A DNA stretch of 64,000 nt from Arachis hypogaea (Eukaryota > Streptophyta > Magnoliopsida > Fabales > Fabaceae). The position numbers and the translations under genes are program-made. A model generated the notes under the pieces. It ran no database searches and was not told the DNA's origin. It was given only the letters and a program-made list of their open reading frames with translations. The stretch spans positions 69,879,213-69,943,212 of the forward strand of contig NC_092044.1 in NCBI RefSeq assembly GCF_003086295.3, in the 5' to 3' direction. This document shows positions 33,830 through 45,609 of the stretch, piece by piece; positions within the stretch are counted from its first letter, which is position 1; each line of letters opens with the position of its first letter.

Positions 33830-35484
33830 TGATGAGCAGATAATTTATACGCTTTTTGGCATTATTTTTAGGTAGTTTTTAGTAGGATCTGGCTACTACT
33901 TTAGGGATGTTTTCATTAGTTTTTTTGCTAAACTCACATTTCTGCACTTTACTATGAGTTTGTGTGTTTTTCTGTGATTTTAGATAATTTCTGGCTGAAA
34001 TTGAGGGACCTGAGCAAAACTCTGATAAAAGGTTGACAAAGGACTGCTGATGTTGTTGGATTCTAACCTCCCTGCACTCGAAAGAGATTTTTTGGAGCTA
34101 CAGAACTCCAAATGGCGCGCTCTTAACGGTGTTGGAAAGTAGACATCCAGAGCTTTCCATCAATATATAATAGTTCATACTTTATTCGTGATTAGACGAT
34201 GTAAACTGGCGCTCAACACCAGTTCCATGCTGCATTCTGGAGTCAAACGCCAGAAACACGTCACGAACCAGAGTTGAACGCCAAAAACACGTTACAACTT
34301 GGCGTTCATCTCCAAGAGAAGCCTTAGCTCGTGTAAAGATCAAGCTCAGCCCAAGCACACACCAAGTGGGCCCCGGATGTGGATTTCTGCATCAATTACT
34401 TATTTTTGTAAACCTTAGTAGCTAGTCTAGTATAAATAGGACATTTTACTATTGTATTAGACATCTTTGGTCTCAGTTTTATTTCATTATTCATCTTAGG
34501 AGACTATTGATCATTCATGGGGGCTGGCCATTCGGCCATTCCTGAACCTTCATCACTTATGTATTTTCAACGGTGGAGTTTCTAGACACCATAGATTAAG
34601 GGTGTGGAGCTCTGCTGTACCTCAAGTTTCAATGCAATTACTACTATTTTCTATTCAATTCCGCTTGTTCTTATTCTAAGATATTCGTTGCACTTCAACA
34701 TGGTGAATGTGATGATCCGTGACACTCATCATCATTCTCACCTATGAAGGCGTGACTGACAACCACTTCCATTCTACCTTAGACCGGGCACATATCTCTT
34801 GGATTCCTTAATCAGAACCTTCGTGGTATAAGCTAGAATTGATGGCGGCATTCATGGGAATCCGGAAATTCTAACCTTGTTTGTGGTATTCCGAGTAGGA
34901 TTTTGAGATTGAATGACTGTGACGAGCTTCAAACTCGCGATTGTTGGGCGTGATGGCAAACGCAAAAGAATCAAGGGATTCTATTCCAACATGATCGAGA
35001 ACTGACAGATGATTAGTCGTGCTGTGACAGAGCATTTGGACCATTTTCACTGAGAGGATGGGATGTAGCCATTGACAACAGTGATGCCCTACATACAGCT
35101 TGCCATGGAAAGGAATAAGAAGGACTGAAGGAAGGCAGTAGAAAAGCAGAGATCCAACAGGGACAAGCATCTCCAAACACTTATTTGAAATTTCCACCAT
35201 TGAATTATATGAGTAACTCTATCTTTTTTTTTTGCTTATTTATTATTATTATTCAAAAACTCCATAACATTTACTATCCACCTAACTAAGATTTACAAGA
35301 TGACTATAGCTTGCTTTATACCAACAATCTCCGTGGGATCGACCCTTACTCACGTAAGGTATTACTTGGACGACCCAGTGCACTTGCTGGTTAGTTGTGC
35401 GGAGTTGTGACTAAGTGTGATTCACATTTGAGAGTGCTACCAAATTTTTGGTGCCATTGTTTATGATCACAATTTCGTGCACCA
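33830..35484 (+). repeat. 3' LTR of element C
   Basis: 1655 bp, TGATGAGCAG...GTGCACCA. Palindromes 34205-34315, TATA box TATAAATA 34431-34438. Followed by GGCCC and D internal sequence. Confidence 0.9.
34205..34315 (+). repeat. Palindrome array in C 3' LTR
   Basis: Copies CTGGCGCTCAACACCAG, GGAGTCAAACGCCAG, GAGTTGAACGCC and TTGGCGTTCATCTCCAA, about 116 bp upstream of TATA. Confidence 0.7.
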
Positions 35485-36023
35485 GGCCCAAAGGAATAAA
35501 ATCCTGGCCTAAGCGGCTAAATCAAGCTATCTTTAACCATGTGCTTGTGTCATGAAGGTCCATGTGAAAAGCTTGAGACTGAGTGGTTAAAGTCATGATC
35601 CAAAGCAAAAAGAGTGTGCTTAAGAACTCTGGACACCTCTAATTGGGGACTTTAGCAAAGCTGAGTCACAATCTGAAAAGGTTCACCCAGTTATGTGTCT
35701 GTGGCATTTATGTATCCGGTGGTTAGACTGGAAAACAAGATGCTTTGGGTCACGGACAAGACTCATAAAGTAACTATGTTCAAGAATCAACATACTGAAC
35801 TAGGAGAATCAATAACACTATCTTAATTCGGAGTTCCTATAGATGCCAATCATTCTGAACTTCACAGGATAAAGTGAGATGCCAAAACTGTTCAGAAGCA
35901 AAAAGCTAATAGTCCCGCTCATCTAATTGGAGCTAAGCTTCATTGATATTTTGGAATTTATTGTATATTTTCTTCTTTTTATTCTATTTTATTTCCCCAA
36001 GCAACAATTTAAGTTTGGTGTTG
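35485..36023 (+). other. 3' internal remnant of element D
   Basis: Matches 33283-33829 of C and about 986-1544 of element 1. It begins abruptly at GGCCCAAAGG. The box TTTAAGTTTGGTGTTG is present before the LTR, but the 5' arm of the hairpin is lost (only CCCCAAGCAA remains). Confidence 0.8.
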
Positions 36024-37624
36024 TGATGAGCAGATAATTTATACGCTTTTTGGCAATGTTTTTAGGTAGCTTTTAATAGGCTTTAGTCACTTTTTAGTAT
36101 ATTTTTATTAGTTTTTATGAAAAAATTACATTTCTAGACATTACTATGAGTTTGTGTGTTTTTTTGTGATTTCAGTTATTTTCTAGCTGAAATTGAGGGA
36201 CCAGAGCAAAAATCCGATTCAGAGGCTGAGAAAGGACTGTAGATGCTATTAGATTCCGACCTCCCTACACTCGGAATAGATTTTCTGGAGCTACAGAAGT
36301 CCAATTGACATGATCCTAATTGCGTTTGAAAGTAGACATCTTGGGCTTTCCAGCAATATATAATAGTCCATGCTTTGCTCGAGATTTGATAGCGCAAACT
36401 GGCGTTTAAACGCCAGATTTTTACCCTTTTCTAGCGTTAAACGCAAAAACTGGCATAAAAGTTGGAGTTAAACGCCCAAACTTGCACCAAAGCTGGCGTT
36501 TAATGCCAAGAATAGCCTTATGCACGTGAAAGCTTCAATGCTCAGCCCAAACACATACCAAGTGGTCCCCAGAAGTAGATTTCTGCACTATCTATCTTAG
36601 TTTACCCATTTTCTGTAAACCTAGGTTGCTAGTTGAGTATAAAAACTACTTTTAGAGATTCATTTTGTATCTCATGACATTTTTACATTCCTTATTGTAC
36701 CTTTGACAGCATGAGTCTCTAAACCCCATGGTTAGGGGTGAGGAGCTCTGTTGTGTCTCGATGAATTAATGCAATTACTACTGTTTTCTATTCAATCACG
36801 CTTGCTTCTGTTCTAAGATATTCACTCGTACTTCAATGTGATGAGTGTGATGATCCGTGACACTCATCACCATTCTCAACTTATGAACGCATGCCTGACA
36901 ACCACTTCCGTTCTACCTGCAACAGCTTGAGTGTGTATCTCTTGGGCTCCTGATTCACAAGTTTGATTATCTCTCCTGACAACAGAGCATTCAATTCACT
37001 GAGATCAGAACCTTCGTGGTATAGGCTAGAATCAATTGGCGGCATTCCTGAGATCCAGAAAGTCTAAACCTTGTCTGTGGTATTCCGAGTAGGATCTAGG
37101 AAGGGATGACTGTGAGGAGCTTCAAACTTGCGACTGTTGGGCGCAGTGACAGTGTGCAAAAAGATCAATGGATCTTATTCCAACACAAATGAGAACCGAC
37201 AGATGATTAGCCATGCGAGAAACCGTAGTGGACATGTTTTCACTGGGAGGACGGATGGTAGCCATTGACAACAGTGATCCACTAACATAAAACTTGCCAT
37301 AGAACGAGCCAAGTGTGTTTGAAGAAGAAGGCAGTAGGAAAGCAAAAACTTAGAGGGTAGAGCATCTCCGAAACCTCAACCTATTTTCCATTACTGCATA
37401 ACAAGTATTATTTATTTCATGTTCTTTTACTTTTTACAAATAAAACTAAGAATTATTATTGATATCCTGACTAAGAGTTACAAGATAACCCTAGCTTGCT
37501 TCAAGCCGACAATCTCTGTGGGATCGACCGTTACTCACGTAAGGTATTACTTGGACGACCCAGTGCACTTGCTAGTTAGTGGCACCGGAGTTGTGAAATG
37601 TGTAAATCACAATTCCGTGCACTA
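36024..37624 (+). repeat. 3' LTR of element D
   Basis: 1601 bp, TGATGAGCAG...GTGCACTA (CA end mutated to TA). Palindromes 36398-36515, TATA box TATAAAAA 36638-36645, U5 block near 37508. Followed by target copy ATACG. Confidence 0.9.
36398..36515 (+). repeat. Palindrome array in D 3' LTR
   Basis: Copies CTGGCGTTTAAACGCCAG (perfect, even-length), AGCGTTAAACGC, GGAGTTAAACGCCC and CTGGCGTTTAATGCCA, about 123 bp upstream of TATA. Confidence 0.8.
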
Positions 37625-37959
37625 ATACGCATAGCAGGATGTGCACACGCACCCCCAATGTGTGCTTCTCCTTTGATTTCTTCATGTTTTCTCCCTTTTT
37701 GCATGCTTTCTTCCACTTCTACCAAACCATTCTTGCATCTAGGACCTGAAATCACTCAACAAACATTTCATGGCATCGAATAGCATAAAAGTGGGATTAA
37801 AATTAGCTATTTTAAGGCCTAAAAAGCATGTTTTCACAATTAAGCTCAATTTAGGGAGAAAGCACAAAAGCATGCTGTTTAAAGGAATAAGCGTAGGAAA
37901 AGTTGATGAAATCCATCCAAATAGAGCAAATAAATATCACAAAATGTAGATTCATGACA
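37625..37959 (-). repeat. 3' LTR of element E, right part
   Basis: Continues the LTR after element D; matches 42841-43173. On the minus strand the LTR starts here, with TGTCATGAATC (two extra bases compared with TGATGAATCC of the 5' LTR). Confidence 0.8.
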
Positions 37960-37994
37960 TCCCCACACTTAAACAATAGCATGTCCTCATGCTA
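37960..37994 (-). promoter_or_regulatory. Hairpin-box module at E 3' LTR
   Basis: On the minus strand TAGCATG, loop AGGA, CATGCTA (37994 to 37977), gap of 3, TTTAAGTGTGGGGA up to the LTR. Identical stem to element B. Confidence 0.7.
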
Positions 37995-39322
37995 TACTAA
38001 AGGAGAAGGAGAAGGGGAACGATTATTTATTTAAAGCAAGGAAACTTCCTATATGCAATCTACCTATATGAATGCAACTACTTAGTCAAAATAAATCAAT
38101 TTCCAAGAAAGCATATATGAACATAAGGGATAGAGAAATCTCAACCAAGTCAAATCCATAATTGATTAGAGTTATTGAAAAGAATTAACAACTTGAAATA
38201 AAGGAATGAAGTAAAGGTGAAAACATGTAATTGAGCAATTGAACCCTCGCCGGATGTGTATCCGCTCTAATCACTCAAGTGTATAGGGTCAATTCACTCA
38301 TTTCTCTTCTAATCATACTTTCTAAATTTTGTCTTTCATCTAACAATCAACAATTGTTCAATGTATGCATACAAGTATCATGAGAACTTTTCCATGGTTG
38401 TAATGGGGCTAGGGTGAAGGTAAAGTTGTATATGGTTAAGTGAGCTTGATATTTACATCTTTGATTAGCCTAAGCTCTCACCAAACCTACTTAACAATCT
38501 ATTCAACTCAAATCAAACCTAACTACCCATGTCTCACTTTTCTTACACACTCATGCACTTTTTTTTTAATCACAACTCATATGCATTGTTATTGTTACTT
38601 CGGGGCACTTTGTCCCCTTTCTTCTTTTTCTCTCTCTCTTTTTTTTTGAAAGATATATACAAAAGTGACAATGCATATGGTTTAAGCATTTGATGATACA
38701 CTCTCACTAGCCTAAGCTAACCAAAGATCCAAATAGAGGACATTTATTATTTTTTTCACTTTAAGGCTAGTAATGTGCTAACTTTAAGAACAAAAAGGGA
38801 TTGAAATAGGCTCAACGTTGGTTAACAAATGGAGAAAAAAGGGTAGACTATTTGTGATAAGTGAGTTTAATAAAAAGATGGCCTCAATCACATACATGCA
38901 TATATACATCAAACAGTGGACATAAAGAATCAAACAAATCAAATATTACAATCTTAAAAAGAGAATAACAGACACAAGAATAAAGATAGTGGTTTCATAG
39001 TGTAACCACACAATGAGGCTCAAAACTCACATGCTTATGTGTTCTTAGCTCAAAAACATGTTCCACAATATATAAATCATGCAAGTTTCAAAAGATTTCA
39101 ACTCAAATCAATTTGGATATCAATGCCTTATCAAGAATATTTTTCTTGGAAAATATCATTATATCAACTAAGCTTATTATATGTATGCAATAAACTAAGA
39201 GAATGTAATTAAGACTCTAAAATATATACATACTAATAAGAAAGATGCAACTAATGATTCAAGAGTGCGAAAGTGTTAGGATTAGAGTTTGTCACCGAAG
39301 ATGGTTGGACAGTGACGACGTC

Positions 39323-39357
39323 CCCACACTTAAGGATTTGCACCGTCCACAGTGCAA
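39323..39357 (-). promoter_or_regulatory. Hairpin-box module, internal copy in element E
   Basis: On the minus strand TTGCACTG, loop TGGA, CGGTGCAA (39357 to 39338; 8 pairs with one T-G), gap of 3, CTTAAGTGTGGGGA. It corresponds in position to the internal copy in B. Confidence 0.6.
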
Positions 39358-40454
39358 CTAAAGGTGATCGATGGGGGTATAATGACTTCGGATTGCTATC
39401 TTCAGCTGGTGGATCAATCGGCTGTCGCGTGCTCTTGCTCTCGCTTCCCTTGTTATTTATAGGGGCTCATCCATGCAAAATAGACAATAATATGGTAAGA
39501 TGAGTGAATGCAAATCAAGGAAGCATGGATTGTTGGAATGAGGTGAGAATCACTAAAATGAGTGAGTGAATAAGTTTTTGACATGAATGAAACAAGTGTG
39601 TGTGTGTGTGTGTGTTCTAAACCGCGCAACTTAGAATACACACATTAGCATGGAAAACGAGGTCACAATTGCACAAAGAAAACATGCACTGCACACATTA
39701 TAATGTGCTTGAGATACTTTAAAAGAAACTTGGAAGTCAAGATAAACTAACAAGCAACAAAGAAGTGTGAAAGCATTCAAGCAAGAATTAGGCAATTGTG
39801 AATTGGATAATGAAGCAACACTTAAATGACATGAAGTGGAAGACATGACAAGCATAGTCCACAAAGCTTAAAAGCTAAAAAAATGTCACTAGGTAAGCTT
39901 ACAATCCAATTTTACAATTCCTATTGTTAATGCATCAAATAGGTGACTTTAAATAAAACTCAATCATAAACAAGCGTCACCTAACAAAAAATGCGTCAAG
40001 AAAGAACAAATCGCCTAACTTAGATAATGAAATCAAATTACATGGTGATCAAACATGCAATTTAAAAATCCAAAAGCATTCTCAAAGGCAATATTATGAG
40101 TACTTGGTTTGCACAAAATTCAACATTCAAAACTCAATACCAAGTAACAATGTATGACCTCAATGAAGATATCTAACAACAATAGCAATAACAATATCAA
40201 TAATTCAGTAGCCATGTCTCAACAAAATCAATAAATCATCTCAATCATCCAACACTTAGCACAAGAACAGAGAATCAAACTAACTAACTAAGCAAATAAC
40301 TAACTAACTAATAAACAAATGAACTAAACAAAGGTGAGCATGGTGGGTGGTAAATGGTGGTTCAAGAAGGGAAAGAAAAGAAGAAAAGAGAAAAGAAGAG
40401 AAGAAGTAAGGAGAAGAGAAAAAGAGAAAAGAAGCATAAAATTGAGAAAACAGA

Positions 40455-40900
40455 GGCGTGCGTACGCACAAACACGTGTGCGTACGCACAAACACGTGTG
40501 CGTACGCACACTGTGAGGAAAAAGAAAGGTGTGCGCTCTTGGTAGAAGAAAGATTAAGAAGTGTGCGTGCGCACAAGGACGTACACACGCACAGAAGACT
40601 CTTTTTTTTTAAATGGGATCATGTGTGCGTGTGCACAGAGGTCCATGTGCGCGCACAGAAACGAAAAGAGAAGGGGTTTACGCACACAGGCTATGCCGAT
40701 GCTCCCACCAAAGGGGATGCGAATTGGCGTGCGAACGCACAGGTCACAGAAAATAGAGCAGCGCACACACACAAGCTGTGCTGGCGCTGCGACCAGAGGA
40801 CATGTCAAGGAGTGTGCGGATGCACAAGCTTGTGCGGCTACACAGGTGGCTAAAAATGCAGTTTTGTGCGCACGCACAGCATGGTGCGTACGCACAGAGG
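40455..40900 (-). repeat. Internal palindrome array of element E, GTGCGTACGCAC type
   Basis: About twelve copies. Three perfect 12-bp palindromes at 40458-40469, 40478-40489 and 40498-40509 form a 20-bp tandem period. Others are degenerate but keep paired arms (GTGCGTGCGCAC, GTGCGCGCAC, GTGCGAACGCAC, GTGCGCACGCAC). In element sense a pyrimidine tract follows (40440-40354). Confidence 0.85.
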
Positions 40901-41118
40901 CCCTGTTTCAGAAAATTCTTTTCTCTTCAAAACTAAGGCTCCTACCCTTAGCATATCAACAAACCAACCCCAAATCATCAAGCATTCAAAATTTCATCAC
41001 CCACATGCAAATTTACCTACTAAACTCAAAATTAAACTAATCCTAAGCAAACTAAAATAAGTAAAAATGTAATAAACCAAAATTATATACAAGAGAAAGG
41101 GTAAGAACAATGTTACCA

Positions 41119-41143
41119 TGGTGGGGTGTCTCCCACCTAGCAC
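41119..41143 (-). promoter_or_regulatory. Paired GGTGGGAGACACCCCACC site
   Basis: On the minus strand GTGCTAGGTGGGAGACACCC continues to CCACC. GGTGGG pairs with CCCACC around a short loop. Likely the E version of the GGGAGGCAACCC hairpin in C and I. Confidence 0.5.
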
Positions 41144-41599
41144 TTTGGTTTATTGTCCTTAAGTTGGACTTATGGAGAGCTCTCATTAAACCTCCTTGAA
41201 ATCCCACCCAAGCTTGTATTCTCTAAGGCTTTTGAGGCTCCCAAAGCTTGTGCACCAAAATCTTGTTGTGAATTCCTTTCATTCCATCTAGGTACAAGCA
41301 TTTGAAATTCCCAATTCCTATAGCACAATAGCAACAAAACTCACAATGCAATGGGTGAGAATTCATAGGATAAAAAGGAAACAGAAACCAAAGGTAAAAA
41401 GAACAAATAAAATGAACTCCTAAACCTAGCAAAAACACACAATCCATCAAAACAAGGTATTCCTATATTCACATATTTACAATAGCAAAAACAAGTAAGC
41501 AACATAGGTACACTCAACCAAAATAAACTATTTACATATTTATATATATACAATAGCCAAAACAACACAATTGCAAGTATAGTCAAAACAACCAAAATT

Positions 41600-43173
41600 T
41601 GACGATGCACAAAGGCATAGGTTCGGATTTTCAAACAAAAATTAGAAATTGTTCGTTGCAAGTATAGTCCAAACCCAACAATTGAACATCAATCAAATAT
41701 TAAATTCAATACAAAATAACTGGGAATTTTAAGTCCTGGGTCGTCTTCCCTAGGAGTTACAATCAGGTGTACAATTATTGCATATAAAGGGAACAAGGGG
41801 GATTGGATGATGGCAAGGAAATGTAAATAGCAAGAAATGTAAATATGCAAGAAGGTAACTTGATATGCAAGTAATTAAAATGAACATGCAAGTAAAAGCA
41901 ATGCAATTGGAAATTAAATACTAAAAGAGCTCTTGGTGAGAATTGGGTAATTAGGGCTTGCTATCATAGTGTGGACCACAAACATGGTGATTGTGTGTGG
42001 ATTAATCCCAATAAGTCAACCCTACATCGAGAATAAGTCAAAAGGGCATAATTAACCTCAATCCACAAGTCTTAGCCAACTCACTACTTAACTTAGTGAA
42101 AGACTAGCTTTAGTGGAAACCAAGTTAATTAACAACCCTCACACAATGTGGAATGGACATCCACCACTCAAGTTCACCCCAAACCACACAATTTCCCAAC
42201 CAAGAGTGGGAAAAACTAAACAAAAACCTAACCAAGCATTTTGTCAAACACTTGGTGCACATGTAAAGAAAGCATGGTAAATGACAAGAAATAGTAAATG
42301 CAATAACTACCAAGTAAGGAAAATAAAGATAGCAATTCAATAAAGCAATAAAAGAGACATGAAACATAAAATTGCATTAAATGTAAATTAAAGTAACAAG
42401 AGTGCAAATACATAAAAGTGGCAAAAATGGAGAAAATGACAAGATAAAGTAATGAAAGTAGGACAATAGAAGAAGGAAAGATAGAAGAAACTAGATTAAA
42501 ACAATAAATTACAAAGCAATTAAACTCAAAACCCTAGGTTCTAGAGAGAAGGGGAACTTCTCTCTCTAGAAAATGAACTACATGACAAAAATCTAATCCT
42601 AATTGCTTCCCCCCTTCACATGGAGTGAAGCCTTGTCTAATATAGGAAGAATCAGCTTTAGAAAGTCCAAAAATTGGGTTCTGGAGGCCCAGAAATCGCC
42701 CCCAGCGATTTCAATTAAATGAGTCACGTGCTGGGACCTGTGCGCACAGGTGTGTGCGTACACACACATGCTGATTTTCCTCTTGTGCGTACGCATAGGT
42801 AGTCGTGCATATGCACACATGGCTTTGTGGTTCTTGTGCGTACGCACAGCAGGATTTGCGCACGCACACTCCAATGTGTGCTTCTCCTTTGATTTCTTCA
42901 TGTTTTCTCCCTTTTTGCATGCTTTCTTCCAATTTTACCAAACCATTCTTGCCTCTAGGACCTGAAATCACTCAACAAACATGTCATGGCATCGAATGTC
43001 ATAAAAGTGGGATTAAAATTAGCTATTTTAACGCGTAGAAAGCATGTTTTCACAATTAAGCTCAATTTAGGGAGAAAGCACAAAAGCATGCTATTTAAAG
43101 GAATAAGCATAGGAAAAGTTGATGAAATCCACCCAAATAGAGCAAATAAATATCACAAAATGTGGATTCATCA
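41600..43173 (-). repeat. 5' LTR of element E
   Basis: 1574 bp. On the minus strand TGATGAATCCACATTTTGTG at the right end and GTGCATCGTCA at the left end. Palindromes 42735-42875, a weak TATA (TATATTA on minus, 42638-42644). No good primer site follows (TTTTGGTTGTTTTGAC). Right target copy would be ACTAT (43174-43178); its partner is lost. Confidence 0.75.
42735..42875 (-). repeat. Palindrome array in E 5' LTR
   Basis: GTGCGTACGCA-type copies near 42738, 42755, 42785, 42835 and 42860, about 90 bp upstream (minus strand) of the TATA-like site. The same array in the 3' LTR is split by element D. Confidence 0.75.
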
Positions 43174-44031
43174 ACTATCATGGTTCATCCTCAATTCATG
43201 AGATGAAGAACGAAAATGCACAAAAGAATGGAATCAAACGTGTAGTGAAATAGAAACAGTAATATTATTGATCCATGAGAATCCGCAGTGCTCCTAGCTC
43301 ATAGCTTACAGAAAATAATAGTAAAATATGAAAAAGAAGCAAAGATCTCTAACAGTTGTGATCTTTGTTCTACATATAATAACTTAATAACTAAGAAATA
43401 CAAAAGTATGATAAACTAGGCTAAAGGTGCGAAGGTCCACTCTTGGGCCCACTTTGGTTGAGTACTTGGGTTGAGCTTGGCGTCCAACTTGAAGGATGGG
43501 CGTTGAACGCCTATTCGGGGGTGATTGGCACTTCCTTGTGCCTTTTGGTAGCATTGAATTCCAGGAATGGGGTGGAATGTGGCGTTCAACACTGGCTTAA
43601 GTTCCTTTGGAGCATTGAACGCTAGAAATGGTGTAACTCCTTGGCGTTCAACGGCCAATATGGGCAGGTTCATTCGAAGAAAAGTATAGACCATTATATA
43701 TTGCTGGAACGCTCTAAAAGTTAGTTTTCCAATGCTGTTAAGCAAGCATCATTTGGACCTCTGTAGCTCCAGAAATGCTCGTTTGAGTGCATGGAGGTTA
43801 GAATCTAACAGCATCTACTATGCTTTCCTTGCCTCTGAATCAGACTTTGCCAAAACTTCTCAATTTCATCCAGAAATTACCTGATATCATAAAAAACACA
43901 ACAACTCAAAGTAGAATCCAAAAATGTGAATATTGCGCTTAAACCTATGAAAATATAATGAAACTTAAACAAAACATAACTAAAACAATATGAAAATGAT
44001 GCCAAAAAGCGTATAAAATATCCACTCGTCA
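43174..44031 (-). repeat. LTR F, truncated
   Basis: On the minus strand starts TGACGAGTGGATATTTTATA (44031) and is cut by element E at 43174. Shares with family A the sequence around GGAAAACTAAC...TATATAATGG (minus, about 43740-43690) and GGCGTTCAACGCC-type palindromes (43480-43660). Inserted in the protease region of G. Confidence 0.7.
43480..43660 (-). repeat. Palindrome array in LTR F
   Basis: Copies GGGCGTTGAACGCC, TGGCGTTCAACACTGG, CATTGAACGCTAG and TTGGCGTTCAACGGCCAA. In element sense upstream of a weak TATA near 43375. Confidence 0.65.
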
Positions 44032-44230
44032 ATAACCAATCTAATCCTAGGAAAATTTCTAAACCATACAAAGGCAATCGGATCAGGTCGTGTATGAAAG
44101 TTCTACCCTTAATGTCAAATTTTACTTGTTGACATACTAAACTGGTTAAAGCATTCTGGGATGTAGGTGTATGAGTAATCAAATCAAAGTTCATCTCAGA
44201 GAAATCTAATCATAACTCATACACAACAGT
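44032..44230 (-). pseudogene. Chromovirus protease, C-terminal part
   Basis: Minus strand reads TPTSQNALTSLVCQQVKFDI, then IHDLIRLPLYGLEIFLGLDW L. GLEIFLGLDWL is the typical segment after the active site that precedes RT in chromoviruses. The active-site DSGA lies in a decayed stretch around 44260. Cut at Leu by LTR F. Confidence 0.7.
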
Positions 44231-44339
44231 TAAAAAAATGAATGAATGTGATGCAGTCGAATCAAACAGTACAATTAGAATTTGATCCTTAACATAACAC
44301 TGACCATGGATAAGGGAGTCTAAATGCACAACATCATCA

Positions 44340-45330
44340 GCAGTTATAGCAAACACTCATTCTTGTTGTTGGCACTAGTTGAATCCCGAACAAAACTTTT
44401 TGGGCAGTTTCTAGCCAGGTGTCCAAATTCCCAACAAGTGTAATAGTTAGGTTATCTGGTAAGAGTGCTCCTTTCCACATTACATACAGGTAGGGTTCAT
44501 CTGTGTCTGTTGGGGTCACTTACCATTGTCTTTCTTGCTTTGCCTCCAATCCCACCCGTAGCACGAGCAGGAATATTCCCAGCTTGTGAGTTCGTATGTT
44601 GTGATACATCAGGTGTCTTAAAGGTTGTCCTTCGTGAATACCAGCCTTAGTTATTACAGTTCCTTGGTGGAAGTCCTTAACAACTGGCTTTGGCTGCAGT
44701 CACCTTCTTAGCACATTCCTCTACTAACTTTCTCTTGTTAACCTGCTCTGCAAAGTTACATATCTCTAGCATAACTACTAAACCCATCAAATCTTTACGG
44801 AGTCCTCTTTCAAACTTCAAGCACTTCCATTCTTCAAAATCATCAGGATTCCCTTGACATATCTTAGAGAAACGGCACAGGTCATCAAACTTACGTCTAT
44901 ATCTGGCAATATCATATTCCCCTGTCTTAACTGCATTAACTCAATCTATTTAGCATCACGTATTTTCCTATGAAAGTACTTCTTATAAAACTCCTCTTTA
45001 AAGACATCCCAAGGAATATCACCTTCATCCTACTACAGCAGTAACTTTATCCCCTACCACCAGTACTCTTCTTCTCTTTCTAGCATATAAGTTGCAAACT
45101 CTACATGTTGTCCTTCCAAACATCATGCACTTGCAATGGTCGCTCAATATGTCAGAACCAGTTGTCAGATTCAGTTGCAATGAGTGTGCCTACGAACTCA
45201 GGTGGATTCACTTTCAGAAAGGTAGCAAGGGTGATGGGTTTATCATGATGCGCCATATCAGCCTCATCATTTTTGCTATTCTCATCATTTCTGTTTCTAT
45301 TTCTATTTCAGTCACGGTATTCATTGTGGC
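44340..45330 (-). pseudogene. Chromovirus gag, decayed
   Basis: Minus-strand pieces in several frames: TLATFLKVNPPEFVGT, ATESDNWF then a stop, IERPLQVHDVWKDN, HVEFATYMLEREEEYWW, WDVFKEEFYKKYFHRKIRDA, IELMQLRQGNM, FEEWKCLKFERGLRKDLMGL. The zinc knuckle reads YYTCWEFGHLARNC; a CX2CX4HX4C knuckle would have Cys where the first Tyr stands, so one zinc ligand is lost. Multiple stops and frameshifts. Confidence 0.8.
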
Positions 45331-45597
45331 TATAAAGGTTTCCTCTTCCCTCGTCTGGTTATCACTAAGGGCTCCTCCTTGTGCACTCTATCTCCGTAGT
45401 CCTATTCACACTAAAGAATCATTATTAAGGTGATTAGTCTTAACATTTCAAGTCAACTATGAACATTTTCAAAATGAAAGCAGAGAAATGTTCATGCAAC
45501 ATATATCATTTAGATATCCAATCAGCATGAGACACAAAATAGAGTATACAATAAAGCATGATTTAGTCCACTCCCTAGGCTTTACTGGGAATGAAAT

Positions 45598-45609
45598 GCT
45601 CTGATACCA
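45598..45609 (-). other. Primer binding site of G (tRNA-Met type)
   Basis: Minus strand TGGTATCAGAGC, the standard site complementary to initiator tRNA-Met. LTR end lies 4-5 bp away. Confidence 0.85.

Larger units (their letters stand above)
24993..35484 (+). mobile_element. Element C: gag-protease-ORF2 element lacking RT, RNase H and integrase
   Basis: 5' LTR, tRNA-Asp primer site, long T-rich leader, gag-protease in one frame, a short hairpin region, an internal palindrome array with TATA box, ORF2, 3' UTR, 3' LTR. The pol enzymes are absent between protease and ORF2. The flanks do not match (AGTAT left, GGCCC right) and its LTRs differ by at least 7 percent over the first 330 bp, so the two ends probably come from different insertions joined by recombination. 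Confidence 0.85.
24377..37624 (+). mobile_element. Element D: family A element interrupted by C
   Basis: Left piece 24377-24992 is the first 616 bp of an LTR. Right piece is 35485-36023 (3' internal region) and the 3' LTR 36024-37624. The two LTR pieces share a subfamily (CCAGAGCAAAAATC, TTTAAACGCCAG) and differ from C. The outer ends carry a near-perfect 5-bp target duplication, so the whole 24377-37624 block entered E as one element. D's own gag-pol interior is gone. Confidence 0.8.
37995..41599 (-). other. Internal region of element E, no pol or gag
   Basis: Long A/T-rich sequence without a credible ORF. Contains a module shared with element B (39290-39420), a (TG)n run (about 39595-39614), a purine tract (40354-40440, pyrimidine-rich in element sense), a palindrome array (40455-40900) and, near the 5' side, the paired site GGTGGGAGACACCCCACC (minus strand, 41119-41143). 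Open frames over the array are artefacts of the repeats. Confidence 0.6.
23303..43173 (-). mobile_element. Element E: non-autonomous LTR element, split by D
   Basis: Minus-strand element: 5' LTR 41600-43173, internal region 37960-41599 with no recognisable gag or pol, 3' LTR 23303-24376 plus 37625-37959. Element D sits in its 3' LTR with a target duplication. It is related to element B in the internal module around 39290-39420. The left end of its 3' LTR (about 160 bp) is missing at the junction with B. Confidence 0.75.

Noticed and set aside
39595..39614. (TG)n microsatellite
   Set aside because: Real but short and of no evident consequence; noted under the element E interior only.
40334..41040. 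Overlapping open frames on both strands rich in RTH, VRT and CVRT repeats
   Set aside because: They are translations of the GTGCGTACGCAC array and the adjacent purine tract of element E, open in several frames on both strands. No domain, no codon signal.
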